Assembly: GCF_030656115.1 (NCBI RefSeq)
Contig: NZ_JAUSOO010000123.1
Span: 1-64,000 of the forward strand
DNA length: 64,000 nt
Reading direction: 5' to 3'
Source: Hydrogenophaga sp.
GTDB taxonomy: Bacteria; Pseudomonadota; Gammaproteobacteria; Burkholderiales; Burkholderiaceae_C
Below the pieces are notes generated by a model. It did not search any database. It was given only the letters and a program-made list of their open reading frames with translations, and was not told the DNA's origin. Every line of letters starts with the position of its first letter. The stretch's first letter is position 1. Positions 27,458 to 36,234 of the stretch are shown here, piece after piece. The position numbers were made by a program, and so were the translations under genes.

Positions 27458-27902
27458 AGGAATTGACCCCATTCTCAGCCCCGAGCTGCTGAAAATCATG
27501 GCCGAAATGGGCCACGACGACACCCTGGTGCTGGCCGATGCCAACTTCACCGCCATGAGCCTGGGCGTGGGCAAACCCATCGTGCGGCTGCCCGGCGTGG
27601 GCATGCTGCGCACGGTGCAGGCCGTCACCAGCCTGCTGCCGCTGGCCGCCGACGTGACCCACCCCGTGGCCTGCATGCAGGTGGGCGGCACCGAGGCGCC
27701 GTACCTGAGCGGCTTGCAGCGCGAGGTGGTGGCGCATTTGCAAACCCATTTGCCAGCGGGCACCGGCGTGGAAGCCGTGGAGCGCTACGCGTTTTACGAC
27801 CAGGTGTCGATTGCTTACGCCATTGTGGTCACCGGCGAGCTGCAGCCCTGGGGCAACTTCATCCTGCACAAAGGCGTGATCAGCGAAGCCCTGGTGGCGT
27901 AG
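27450..27902 (+). CDS. RbsD/FucU-family sugar mutarotase
   Basis: 150 residues starting [33 protein letters not shown], the hallmark of FucU-type mutarotases (catalytic His in the GHDD segment; Tyr and His near [10 protein letters not shown]). These enzymes speed interconversion of sugar anomers or ring forms. TTG 27450 is the start: GGAGGA lies 5 bases upstream, and the gene overlaps frcA by 8 bases. Its place inside a fructose-type operon suggests it equilibrates fructose ring forms for transport or kinase action. That substrate is inference; L-fucose and ribose are the known ones for the family. Confidence 0.88.
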   Translation: [150 protein letters not shown]

Positions 27903-27960
27903 CCAGACGTCGCTGGAGCTTCCAGCTCCAGTCAAATCCGGAGCTGCAAGCTCCGGCTAC
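27899..27960 (+). repeat. Nested hairpin element between mutarotase and frcR
   Basis: Two perfect 7-bp hairpins lie side by side: CTGGAGC-TTCCA-GCTCCAG (27913-27931) and CCGGAGC-TGCAA-GCTCCGG (27938-27956). They are enclosed by GTAGCC (27899-27904) and GGCTAC (27955-27960). The cruciform-like layout resembles dispersed REP elements; it also separates the transport genes from the regulator. No T tract. Confidence 0.7.
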
Positions 27961-28027
27961 GTCGAAGCTCAGGCTACAGTCAAGGCTGTCTATCAAGCCC
28001 AACTTAGGGACCGTCGTTGAACAAACC

Positions 28028-29272
28028 ATGAATGACTTGGCCGAATCCCCTGTTCTCGAACCCGTCGAACCCAGCCCCGATCCGGCCCCCTTGCGCCCGC
28101 GCGGATCCAACCAAGTGGGCATGCGCCAGTTCAATGAGCGGGTGGTGCTGCAGGCGCTGCGCACCCACGGCAGCTGCCCCAAGGCCGAGCTGGCCCGCCT
28201 CACCGGCCTGACGGCGCAAACCATCGGCCTGATCACAGCCCGGCTGGACGAAGACCAGTTGCTCACCCGCGAAGCCCCGGTGCGTGGCCGCGTGGGACAG
28301 CCTTCGGTGCCGATCGGGCTGAACCCCGACGGGGCGTTCGCCGTGGGCATCAAGATCGGCCGGCGCGGGGCCGACTGGCTGCTGGTGGACTTCACCGGCC
28401 GGGTGCGCCAGCGCCTGGTACTGAACTACCCGTTCCCCGACATTCCCGTGTTGTTGCCGGCCATCAAGGCCAACCTGAACCGCCTGCTGGAAGACCTGGG
28501 CCCGCTGCGCGACCGCGTGGTGGGCGTGGGGGTGGCCGCCCCCTTTCAGCTGGGCGGCTGGCACCGCATGCTGGGTCTGACCGAGGCACAGTCGCAGGCC
28601 TGGAATCACATCGACCTGGCCGCCGAAGTGCAGTCCCTGACCGACCTGCCCGTGAGCTTTGCCAAAGACACCACCGCCGCTTGCGTGGCCGAGCTGTTTC
28701 AAGGGCGCGGCCGCGACATTGGCAGTTTCCTGTATCTGTTCATGGACACGTTTGTGGGCGGTGGCCTGGTGATCCATTCGCACCTGCACCGGGGCGCGCA
28801 CGGCAACGCGGGCGCTGTCGCGTCGCTGCCGTTGCAGGTGTCGCAGGGGCGCGAGGTGCCGCCGCAGTTGGTGAGCCAAGCCTCGTTGTGGGACCTGGAG
28901 CAGCGCTTTCGCGAACACGCACTCGACCCCATGGCCGCCTACGACGCGCGCGCCTTGCAAGCCCCCTGGCTGCCTTACACCCAGGAATGGCTGGAGCGCG
29001 CTGCGCTGGCGCTGGCGCATTGCATTGTGGCGGGCACCGCTTTTCTGGACGTTGACGCGGTGGTGATGGACGGCGCGGTGGCGCCCGATTTGCTGGGCAA
29101 CCTGCTGGCGCGCACCAGCGAAGCCCTAAAAGCCTACAACTGGGAAGGCCTGCAACCCATGCCCCGGCTGGAGCAGGGCAGCATCGGCTCCGACGCGGGC
29201 GCTCTGGGCGGTGCGCTGCTGCCGCTGCACGCTTGCTTTGCCCCCGATCACGGCAGCTTCCTGAAGAACTGA
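28028..29272 (+). CDS. frcR: ROK-family transcriptional regulator (FrcR-like)
   Basis: 414 residues. An N-terminal winged HTH (about 30-95: NERVVLQALRTHGSCPKAELARLTGL, TAQTIGLITARLDEDQLL) is followed by a ROK sugar-kinase-like domain with an ATPase-type DFTGRVRQR loop and GVGVAAPFQLGGW. The zinc-binding CxCGxxGC cluster typical of many ROK proteins is absent; the corresponding region reads GNAGAVASLPL. It sits after the transport genes and probably represses frcB and frcK in the absence of the sugar, through the palindrome at 24263-24279. NagC and XylR-type repressors are the wider family. Confidence 0.88.
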   Translation: MNDLAESPVLEPVEPSPDPAPLRPRGSNQVGMRQFNERVVLQALRTHGSCPKAELARLTGLTAQTIGLITARLDEDQLLTREAPVRGRVGQPSVPIGLNPDGAFAVGIKIGRRGADWLLVDFTGRVRQRLVLNYPFPDIPVLLPAIKANLNRLLEDLGPLRDRVVGVGVAAPFQLGGWHRMLGLTEAQSQAWNHIDLAAEVQSLTDLPVSFAKDTTAACVAELFQGRGRDIGSFLYLFMDTFVGGGLVIHSHLHRGAHGNAGAVASLPLQVSQGREVPPQLVSQASLWDLEQRFREHALDPMAAYDARALQAPWLPYTQEWLERAALALAHCIVAGTAFLDVDAVVMDGAVAPDLLGNLLARTSEALKAYNWEGLQPMPRLEQGSIGSDAGALGGALLPLHACFAPDHGSFLKN

Positions 29273-29284
29273 GCGGCTGGGCTG

Positions 29285-29301
29285 AGGTCCTGGCAGGACC
29301 T
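29285..29301 (+). other. Small stem-loop after frcR
   Basis: AGGTCCT-GGC-AGGACCT is a perfect 7-bp inverted repeat 13 bases after the frcR stop. It has no T tract, so it could be a weak or Rho-assisted end of the frc transcript, or an operator for the secretion genes starting at 29423. The rest of 29273-29422 shows nothing clear. Confidence 0.4.
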
Positions 29302-29422
29302 GGCGTGAAGGATGCAGCATGGCTGCGCTGGGGTGACTGTGCGCCAGTGCACAGACAGCAGGTCACGGGGCCCGCAGACTGGTGTGAAGACCCACCCCTT
29401 CTCGTCACACCAGGAACCTGCC

Positions 29423-31180
29423 ATGACCCATTTCGCCACCGCGCGCCAACGACCGTCCAAGACCACCGTGCGCACGCCCAGGCCGGGCCGCGGTCCGTTC
29501 CTGAGCCAGCCCATGCTCAAAAACCACCTGCTGCCTGTGGCCCTCCTGGCCCTGAGCCAGGGTGTCTTGGCCCAACAGCTGCCCAGCGCGGGCAGCCAGT
29601 TGCAGCAAATTCCGCCAGCGCCCGCACCGGAACAAGCCGCACCCGCCATCCGCATTGAACCCCGTGTCGCCCCGGCCACACCAGCGTCCGATGCGGCCAA
29701 GATCACCGTCAACCGCCTGCAGGTGACCGGAGCCCGCGTCTACACCGAAGCCGAGCTGCTGGCCCTGACCGGCTTTCGGCCCGGTAGCGAGCTGTCGCTG
29801 GGCGAACTGCGCGGCATGGCACAGAACATCACCCAGCATTACCGCAGCGCAGGCTACTTTGTGGCCCAGGCCTACCTGCCCGCGCAGGAGATCCAGAACG
29901 GCGCCGTCACCATCGCGGTGATCGAAGGCCAGTACGGCCAGATCACGGTGCGCAACCAGAGCAACCTGTCGGACAGCCTGGTGCACAGCCAGCTGGCGGG
30001 CATTCAGAGCGGTGACACGGTGGCCATTGCGCCGCTGGAAAGCCGCTTGCTGCTGCTGTCGGACATCCCGGGCGTGAACGTCCGCTCGACCCTGGCGCCG
30101 GGCGCCTCGGTGGGCGCGTCCGACCTGATCGTGGACGTCACGCCGGGGCAGCGGGTCACGGGCAGCATCGATGCCGACAACGCCGGCAACCGCTACACGG
30201 GCGAATACCGCCTGGGCGCAACGGTGAACCTGAACAACGCGGCCGGACTCGGCGACGTGGCTTCGCTGCGTGTGCTGACGTCGGGCAAGGGCCTGAACTA
30301 CGCCCGGGCCTCTTACCAGTTGCAGCTGGGCCGGGCCACGGTCGGCGCGGCGTACAGCTGGCTGGACTACGAACTGGGCAAAGAATTCGCTGCCACAGGC
30401 GCTCACGGCACCGCCCAAGTCGCCAGCCTGTATGGCCGCTACCCACTGATTCGCTCGCGCAACACCAATTTGTACGCCGGCCTGTCCCTGGACCACAAGA
30501 CGTTTCAGGACAAGAACCCGAGCGACCTGAGCATGCTGGTGGCCGACAAGAAGGCGCAGGTGTTGACGGCCAGCCTGCGCGGCGACCACCGGGACACGCT
30601 CGGCGGTGGCGGCCTGAGCGGTTATTCGTTGGCCTGGTCCACCGGCAACATCGACCTGCAAACGCCCGAATTGCAAAGCCGCTACGCCCTGGCGCAAACC
30701 GCAGGCCACTTCAACAAGCTGGCCTTCAGCGCCATGCGGCTGCAAAACGTGAGCAACAGCGTGTCGCTGTTCGCCGGCATCAACGGCCAGCTGGCCTCGA
30801 AAAACCTCGACGTCTCGGAAAAGATGGAGCTCGGTGGCATGTACGGCGTGCGCGCCTACCCGTCGGGCGAGGCCTATGCGGACCAGGGTTATGTGGTGAC
30901 GCTGGAAGCCCGCATGCAACTGCCCACGCCCCAGACCTTTCCCGGGCAGATGCAGCTGATCGGCTTTGTGGACGCGGGCACCGTGACCCTGAACAAAAAC
31001 CCCTGGGACGCGAGCGACAACCGCCGAACCCTCAGCGGCGCGGGTGTGGGGCTGAACTGGTCGCAGACCAACAACTTCATGGTGCGGGCGTTCTACGCCC
31101 GCAAGCTGGGCAATGAAACAGCCCAGTCGGCGCCCGACAAGTCGGGCCGCTTCTGGGTCCAGGCGGTCAAGTATTTCTGA
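29423..31180 (+). CDS. Two-partner secretion outer-membrane transporter (TpsB, ShlB/FhaC family)
   Basis: 585 residues. A basic N-terminal stretch precedes a hydrophobic signal (LKNHLLPVALLALSQGVLA-QQ), so translation could also begin at the internal ATG 29513. A Pro-rich linker, a POTRA domain (about 94-170: ITVNRLQVTGARVYTEAELL, YRSAGYFVAQAYLP) and a second POTRA-like part lead to a C-terminal 16-strand barrel ending in Phe (WVQAVKYF). VRAYPSGEAYAD corresponds to the conserved VRGY motif of the lid loop, and FVDAGTV is also typical. It exports the TpsA protein encoded 84 bases downstream. Confidence 0.93.
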   Translation: MTHFATARQRPSKTTVRTPRPGRGPFLSQPMLKNHLLPVALLALSQGVLAQQLPSAGSQLQQIPPAPAPEQAAPAIRIEPRVAPATPASDAAKITVNRLQVTGARVYTEAELLALTGFRPGSELSLGELRGMAQNITQHYRSAGYFVAQAYLPAQEIQNGAVTIAVIEGQYGQITVRNQSNLSDSLVHSQLAGIQSGDTVAIAPLESRLLLLSDIPGVNVRSTLAPGASVGASDLIVDVTPGQRVTGSIDADNAGNRYTGEYRLGATVNLNNAAGLGDVASLRVLTSGKGLNYARASYQLQLGRATVGAAYSWLDYELGKEFAATGAHGTAQVASLYGRYPLIRSRNTNLYAGLSLDHKTFQDKNPSDLSMLVADKKAQVLTASLRGDHRDTLGGGGLSGYSLAWSTGNIDLQTPELQSRYALAQTAGHFNKLAFSAMRLQNVSNSVSLFAGINGQLASKNLDVSEKMELGGMYGVRAYPSGEAYADQGYVVTLEARMQLPTPQTFPGQMQLIGFVDAGTVTLNKNPWDASDNRRTLSGAGVGLNWSQTNNFMVRAFYARKLGNETAQSAPDKSGRFWVQAVKYF

Positions 31181-31264
31181 ACCTGGTTCAGCACCTGGCC
31201 AGCGCCCCAGCGGCGCTGACGCCGCGCAGAAGCCCCTTTGTCGAAGCATTTCCGAAAGTCATCC

Positions 31265-34200
31265 ATGAACCTCATTCACCGCTCCATCTGGAACGAACAG
31301 ACCGGCACCTGTGTGGCCGTTGCTGAAAACACCCGCAGCGCGGGCAAGAAAATGTCATCCTGCACGTCAGCGGGCACGGGCGGCCACTTCCGGCTCAAGG
31401 TGCTGGCCGTGTCGCTCATGCTGGCCTGCGGCGCGGGCGTGCAGGCCCAGCCCACCGGCGGTGTGGTGTCGTCTGGCAGTGCCACCATCGGCGGCACGCC
31501 CGGCCAGATGACGATCACCCAGACCACGCCCCAAGTCGCCATCAACTGGCAAAGCTTTGGCATCCTGGCGGGCGACTCGGTTCAATTTGTGCAACCGGGC
31601 AGCAGCTCGGTGGCGCTCAACCGCGTGGTGGGCTCCGACCCTTCCAGCATCCTGGGCAGCCTCACCTCGAACGGTCAGGTGTTCCTGGTCAACCCCAACG
31701 GCATCCTGTTCGGCCAGGGCGCGTCGGTCAGCGTGGGCGGGCTGGTGGCGTCCACACTGGCCCTCAGCGATGCCGACTTCACGGCGAACCGCCACCAGTT
31801 TGCGGGTGCGGGCGCGGGCTCGGTGGTGAACCAGGGCCACATCCAGGCCGCCGATGGCGGTTACGTGGCTTTGCTGGGCGCGAACGTCAGCAACCAGGGC
31901 GTGGTGGCGGCCCAGCTCGGCACGGTCGCGCTGGCGGCGGGCAACGCCGTCACGCTGGACCTGGCGGGTGACCGGTTGCTGCAGGTCACGGTGGACCAGG
32001 GCTCGGTGAATGCGCTGGTGGACAACGGCGGCATGCTGCGCGCCGACGGCGGGCAGGTGCTCATGACCACCCAGGTGGCGGGCAGCCTGCTGGCCAACGC
32101 GGTCAACAACACCGGCATGGTGCAGGCGCAGACGCTGAACAACGTGCGCGGCACCATCTTGCTGATGGGCGGCATGCAAAGCGGCACCGTGCAGGTGGGC
32201 GGCACGCTCGACGCGTCAGCGCCTGCTGGCGGTCATGGCGGCTTTGTGGAAACCTCGGCGGCGCATGTGAAAGTGGCCGACGGCGCGCGCGTCACCACGC
32301 TGGCGAGCGCCGGGACCACCGGCATGTGGTTGATCGACCCATTCGACTTCAACGTGTCCGCTGCGGGCGGCGACATCACGGGCGCCCAACTGAGCGTGAA
32401 CCTGGATTCGTCGAACGTGACCCTGGAGAGCAGCGGGGGCGCCACCGGCACCGCCGGCGATGTGAATGTGGATGCCGCAGTGACCTGGACCGCCGCCACG
32501 GCGCTGGTCCTGAACGCCTTCAACGACGTGAACATCAACCAGGCCGTCACCGGCACCAACGGCAGCCTCACGGCCAACGCTGGGCGCAACGTGAACGTCT
32601 CGGCGGCCACCACCACCACCACGGGCAACCTCAGCTTCAACGCCGTGAACGACGTGGCCCTGTCGGCGGCGACCACCATCACCACCGGCAACCTCACGGC
32701 CGTGGCCGGCAACAACGTCGTGGTGAGCGCTGCTTCCACGGTCACCACCGGCGACATGGTGTTCCGCGCCGACAACGACGGCACCGGCCCGGGCGCTTTG
32801 GCGGGCACCGTGGCCATCACCTGCGGCATCAACTGCCTGACGATCACCACCGGCGAGCTCAACATCCGTTTCAACCCGGTGACCTACGCCAGCACGGCCG
32901 CTGAGATCGCCGCTTACGGTGTGAACCTGACCGGTGGCGGGACGCTGGACGCCAAGGCCTGGGTGTTCGGCCAAGGCGACGACAAAATGTACGACGGCAC
33001 CACGGTCGCCACCGTCAGTGGCCTGATGCCCGACGAGGCTGGGATAACACCGGCAGTCACGTTGGGCGCTGTCAGCAACGCCCATTTCGACACCAAACAC
33101 GTCGGCACCGACAAGCCGATCACCTTTGAAACCACCTTCACCAACGCGGTTTTTGACCTGTTCGCACCGGTCGGCATGGCGGCCGGCACCTACCAGGCCA
33201 GCGCCGACATCACGCGCCGGCCCCTGTCGGTCAACGCAGTCACCGACACCCGCGTCTACAACGGCACCACCAGCTCCACAGGCACGCCCACCGTGCTCGC
33301 CCTGCAAACCGGTGACACCCTGAACGGCACCCTGACCCAGGCCTTCGCCAGCAAAGATGTGATGGGCCCCGGGGGCAGCACCCTGGTCGCCGATGGCCCT
33401 TATTCGGTGAACGACGGCAACGGCGGGAACAACTACACCGTCACGGTCAATACCGCTGCGGGCACGATCACGCCAGCCGCGCTGGTCGGCAGCATCACGG
33501 CAGACGACAAGCTGTACGACGGGAACAACGCCGCCGTGATCGCCAGCCGCACGCTGGCCACGGTCTTTGCGGGGGACTCGGTGATTTACACCGGCGGCAC
33601 GGCGCAGTTCAACGACCCCAACGCCGGCAACAACAAAACGGTGACGGGCACCGGTCTGAGCTTGGCCGGTGCCGACGCGGGCAACTACACCGTGAACTCG
33701 ACCGCGAACACCACGGCCGACATCACACCGGCGCCGCTGGTGGTGACGGCCGACAACCAGACCAAGCCTTACGGCACCGTGTTTGCGTTTGCGGGCACCG
33801 AGTTCACGTCCAGCGGGTTGGTGAACGCTGAAACCATCGGCAGCGCGACACTGGTCAGCAGCGGCGCAGCCGCCTCGGCCCACGTGGCGGGTGGCGCCCC
33901 GTACCCGGTTGTCCCGTCGGATGCCACCGGTGGCAGTTTCAACCCCGCCAACTACACCATCAACTACGTCAACGGCGCCATGGTGGTCACACCGGCGCAA
34001 TTGGTCGTGACGGCCGACAACCAGACCAAGTCTTATGGCACGCTGTTCCCGTTCACGGGGACCGAGTTCACGTCCAGCGGGTTGTTGAACGCCGACACCA
34101 TCGGTAGCGCCACGCTGGTGAGCGCGGGCACGCCGGCCACGGCCTCCGTGGCGGGCAGCCCCTACTCCATCGTCGCTTCGGATGCGACCGGCGGTACCTT

Positions 34201-35329
34201 CACCCCGGGTGACTACACCATCAGCTACGTCAACGGTTCCATGGTGGTGACACCGGCACCGTTGGTGGTGACGGCCGACAACCAGACCAAGCCTTACGGC
34301 ACCACGTTCGCGTTTGCCGGCACCGAGTTCACCTCCACCGGATTGGTGAACGCCGACACCATCGGCAGCGCCACGCTGGTGAGTGCAGGCGCACCGGCCG
34401 CGGCCCACGTGGCGGGCAGCCCGTACCCGGTTGTTCCGTCGGATGCCACCGGTGGCAGTTTCAACCCCGCCAACTACACCATCAGCTACGTCAACGGTGC
34501 CATGGTGATCACTCCCGCACCGCTGGTGGTGACGGCCAACAACCAGACCAAGCCCTACGGCACCGCATTCCCGTTCACCGGCACCGAGTTCACGTCCAGC
34601 GGACTGGTGAATGCCGACACCATCGGCAGCGCGACGCTGGTGAGCGCGGGCACGCCGGCCACGGCGCCCGTGGCGGGCAGCCCGTACCCGATCGTCCCCT
34701 CGGACGCGACCGGCGGTACCTTCACCCCGGGCGACTACACCATCAGCTACGTCAACGGTGTGATGACGGTGACGCCGGTCGCCCTGACGTTGACGGCCAA
34801 CGATGCGACCAAAGTCTTTGGTCAAACACTCACCCTGCCTCCGTCGGCCTTCACGGCGGAGGGTCTGGTGAATGGCGACACCATCGACAGCGTGGTTGAA
34901 ACCAGCCCGGGCACGGTGGCCTCGGCACCCGTGGTGGGCAGCCCTTATGCCATCGACATCACGCCCGGCAGCGCGGCGGGCGGCACGTTTGTGCCGTCGA
35001 ACTACGTCACGGTCTACCAGCCGGGTGACTTGACGGTGACGCCCGTCGTCGTGGCGCCACCGGTCAATGTGCTGCCCAACACCCCCTACGAAGGCCCTGT
35101 GGTGACGCCGCCGGTGAACCGGCCCTGGGCGCCGGTGGTGGTGCCTGCCAACACGCCGCCGCAACTGCTGGCGCTGGTGCCACCGGTGTCGCCACCGGTC
35201 GTGACGGTGGTGCAGCCTGTCGCACCTCCGGTGGTACAGCCGATGGTGCAGCCGGCGGTCCAGCCCGTCGAGGTGCCACCCACGCCGTACCTGGCGCCCA
35301 AACGCGCGCCCAAGCAGGACCGGCATTGA
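31265..35329 (+). CDS. TpsA exoprotein with haemagglutination domain, YDG and MBG repeats
   Basis: 1354 residues. The start MNLIHRSIWNEQTGTCVAVAE is an extended signal peptide region (ESPR), which fixes ATG 31265; cleavage is expected after GAGVQA (residue 61). The TPS domain (about 63-310) contains NWQSFGILAGDSVQFVQP and FLVNPNGILFGQGASV. A beta-helical part with short TTTTGNLSFNAVNDV-type repeats follows. YDG-type repeats (DKMYDGTTV, TRVYNGTTS, DKLYDGNNA) occupy about 573-815. MBG-type repeats of about 87 residues run from 823 to 1260, and a Pro/Val-rich tail ends in KRAPKQDRH. Probably a secreted or surface adhesin; no toxin domain is seen at the C-terminus. Confidence 0.93.
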   Translation: MNLIHRSIWNEQTGTCVAVAENTRSAGKKMSSCTSAGTGGHFRLKVLAVSLMLACGAGVQAQPTGGVVSSGSATIGGTPGQMTITQTTPQVAINWQSFGILAGDSVQFVQPGSSSVALNRVVGSDPSSILGSLTSNGQVFLVNPNGILFGQGASVSVGGLVASTLALSDADFTANRHQFAGAGAGSVVNQGHIQAADGGYVALLGANVSNQGVVAAQLGTVALAAGNAVTLDLAGDRLLQVTVDQGSVNALVDNGGMLRADGGQVLMTTQVAGSLLANAVNNTGMVQAQTLNNVRGTILLMGGMQSGTVQVGGTLDASAPAGGHGGFVETSAAHVKVADGARVTTLASAGTTGMWLIDPFDFNVSAAGGDITGAQLSVNLDSSNVTLESSGGATGTAGDVNVDAAVTWTAATALVLNAFNDVNINQAVTGTNGSLTANAGRNVNVSAATTTTTGNLSFNAVNDVALSAATTITTGNLTAVAGNNVVVSAASTVTTGDMVFRADNDGTGPGALAGTVAITCGINCLTITTGELNIRFNPVTYASTAAEIAAYGVNLTGGGTLDAKAWVFGQGDDKMYDGTTVATVSGLMPDEAGITPAVTLGAVSNAHFDTKHVGTDKPITFETTFTNAVFDLFAPVGMAAGTYQASADITRRPLSVNAVTDTRVYNGTTSSTGTPTVLALQTGDTLNGTLTQAFASKDVMGPGGSTLVADGPYSVNDGNGGNNYTVTVNTAAGTITPAALVGSITADDKLYDGNNAAVIASRTLATVFAGDSVIYTGGTAQFNDPNAGNNKTVTGTGLSLAGADAGNYTVNSTANTTADITPAPLVVTADNQTKPYGTVFAFAGTEFTSSGLVNAETIGSATLVSSGAAASAHVAGGAPYPVVPSDATGGSFNPANYTINYVNGAMVVTPAQLVVTADNQTKSYGTLFPFTGTEFTSSGLLNADTIGSATLVSAGTPATASVAGSPYSIVASDATGGTFTPGDYTISYVNGSMVVTPAPLVVTADNQTKPYGTTFAFAGTEFTSTGLVNADTIGSATLVSAGAPAAAHVAGSPYPVVPSDATGGSFNPANYTISYVNGAMVITPAPLVVTANNQTKPYGTAFPFTGTEFTSSGLVNADTIGSATLVSAGTPATAPVAGSPYPIVPSDATGGTFTPGDYTISYVNGVMTVTPVALTLTANDATKVFGQTLTLPPSAFTAEGLVNGDTIDSVVETSPGTVASAPVVGSPYAIDITPGSAAGGTFVPSNYVTVYQPGDLTVTPVVVAPPVNVLPNTPYEGPVVTPPVNRPWAPVVVPANTPPQLLALVPPVSPPVVTVVQPVAPPVVQPMVQPAVQPVEVPPTPYLAPKRAPKQDRH
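33731..35044 (+). repeat. Tandem MBG repeat block in tpsA (A-B-A-B plus one degenerate unit)
   Basis: Units begin at 33731 (264 bases), 33995, 34256 and 34517 (261 bases each); a diverged fifth unit begins at 34778. Each starts with (P/Q)LVVTADNQTKPYGT and ends YVNGAMVVTPA. Units 1 and 3 share FAFAGTEF and NPANYTI, while 2 and 4 share FPFTGTEF and TPGDYTI, showing that a two-unit block was duplicated. Confidence 0.9.
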
Positions 35330-35340
35330 GCGGCAAGACC

Positions 35341-36138
35341 ATGGAACGCCCTGGGTTGTCGGACTGGGTGCGCGCTTGCGCACATCCGCCGGTAGGCCCA
35401 TGGGCTCTGGGTCTGCTGCTCATCACGCTGGCTGCTCAGCCAGCGTGGGCCGAAGCGGTGGTTGCGCAGCTGCCCGCGCCCATGGCGGCGCAACCGCTCC
35501 TGGCTTCAGCGCGGCAGTCCGTGCCCCGGGTGGTTGGGCCCCACGCCCCCCGGGCCCATTTTGGGCAGACCGAGCCGTCGCGCGAAGCCCGACATGTGGC
35601 GGACTGGGTGGTGGATTCGGGCGACAACGGTGGTATGCCCTTCGTGGTGGTGGACAAGGTGGACGCCCGGGTGTTCGTGTTCGACGCCCGTGGCCAGTTG
35701 CAGGGCGCGGCGTCAGCGCTGCTGGGCCTGGCCATTGGCGACGAGGCGGTGCCCGGGATCGGCCAGCGCAAGCTGTCCAGCATCCGGCCCGAAGAGCGCA
35801 CCACCTCGGCCGGCCGCTTCGTGGCCACGCAAGACCGCAACCTCCAGGGCAAGGAAATTCTCTGGGTGGACTACGACGCCGCGATTTCGCTGCACCCGGT
35901 CATCACCAGCAACGCCACCGAGCGCCGCGCGCAGCGCCTGGACTCGCCGAGCCCATTGGACAACCGCATTTCCTACGGCTGCATCAACGTGCCGGCGCTG
36001 TTCTACAAGAACGTGGTGAGCCCGGCGTTCCGGGGCACGGACGGCATTGTGTATGTGCTGCCCGAAACCCGTTCGGCCCGCGAGGTGTTCGGGTCTTACG
36101 ATGTGGTGGACGAAGAGCAGCGCCAGGCCGTGCGTTGA
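35341..36138 (+). CDS. L,D-transpeptidase-like (YkuD-type) secreted protein
   Basis: 265 residues with an N-terminal signal (WALGLLLITLAAQPAWA-EA). The C-terminal part has the active-site pattern of L,D-transpeptidases: His185 (SLHPV) and Cys214 in NRISYGCINVPALFY. The domain begins at FVVVDKVDARVFVFDARG and contains AIGDEAVPGIG, all typical of the fold. It starts 11 bases after tpsA (ATG 35341; a TTG at 35326 overlapping the tpsA stop is the alternative), so it is co-transcribed with the secretion pair. The enzyme would act in the periplasm on peptidoglycan cross-links or attach proteins to it. Confidence 0.85.
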   Translation: MERPGLSDWVRACAHPPVGPWALGLLLITLAAQPAWAEAVVAQLPAPMAAQPLLASARQSVPRVVGPHAPRAHFGQTEPSREARHVADWVVDSGDNGGMPFVVVDKVDARVFVFDARGQLQGAASALLGLAIGDEAVPGIGQRKLSSIRPEERTTSAGRFVATQDRNLQGKEILWVDYDAAISLHPVITSNATERRAQRLDSPSPLDNRISYGCINVPALFYKNVVSPAFRGTDGIVYVLPETRSAREVFGSYDVVDEEQRQAVR

Positions 36139-36184
36139 TGTTGTGAAGCAGGGCCACTGCGGCAGGCGGTGCTGGCCCATGTCG

Positions 36185-36199
36185 GTGTCCGTCGGACAC
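36185..36199. promoter_or_regulatory. Perfect palindrome upstream of the ATPase/TPR gene pair
   Basis: GTGTCC-GTC-GGACAC lies 35 bases before the ATG of the ATPase gene, in the only intergenic space of this cassette. Size and position suit an operator; a leader hairpin is the alternative. No recognisable promoter hexamers were found next to it. Confidence 0.5.
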
Positions 36200-36234
36200 A
36201 ATCGCGTTACCTTAAGTTTTGCAGCGATACGGCA

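Noticed and set aside
27899..27960. Intrinsic terminator after the mutarotase gene
   Set aside because: The nested hairpins have no T tract on either strand, so they are listed as a repeat element.
33731..35044. Long direct repeats as a possible mobile or phase-variable element
   Set aside because: They are coding MBG repeats in one uninterrupted frame; no recombinase or inverted boundary is present.
32216..35401. 1061-codon open frame antisense to tpsA
   Set aside because: It arises from repetitive GC-rich codons of tpsA; the translation is low-complexity (His/Arg/Gly) and matches no family. The sense gene is unambiguous.
36169..36234. Longer N-terminus of the ATPase starting at 36169
   Set aside because: It would translate through the operator-like palindrome and adds residues with no family look; ATG 36235 is more plausible.
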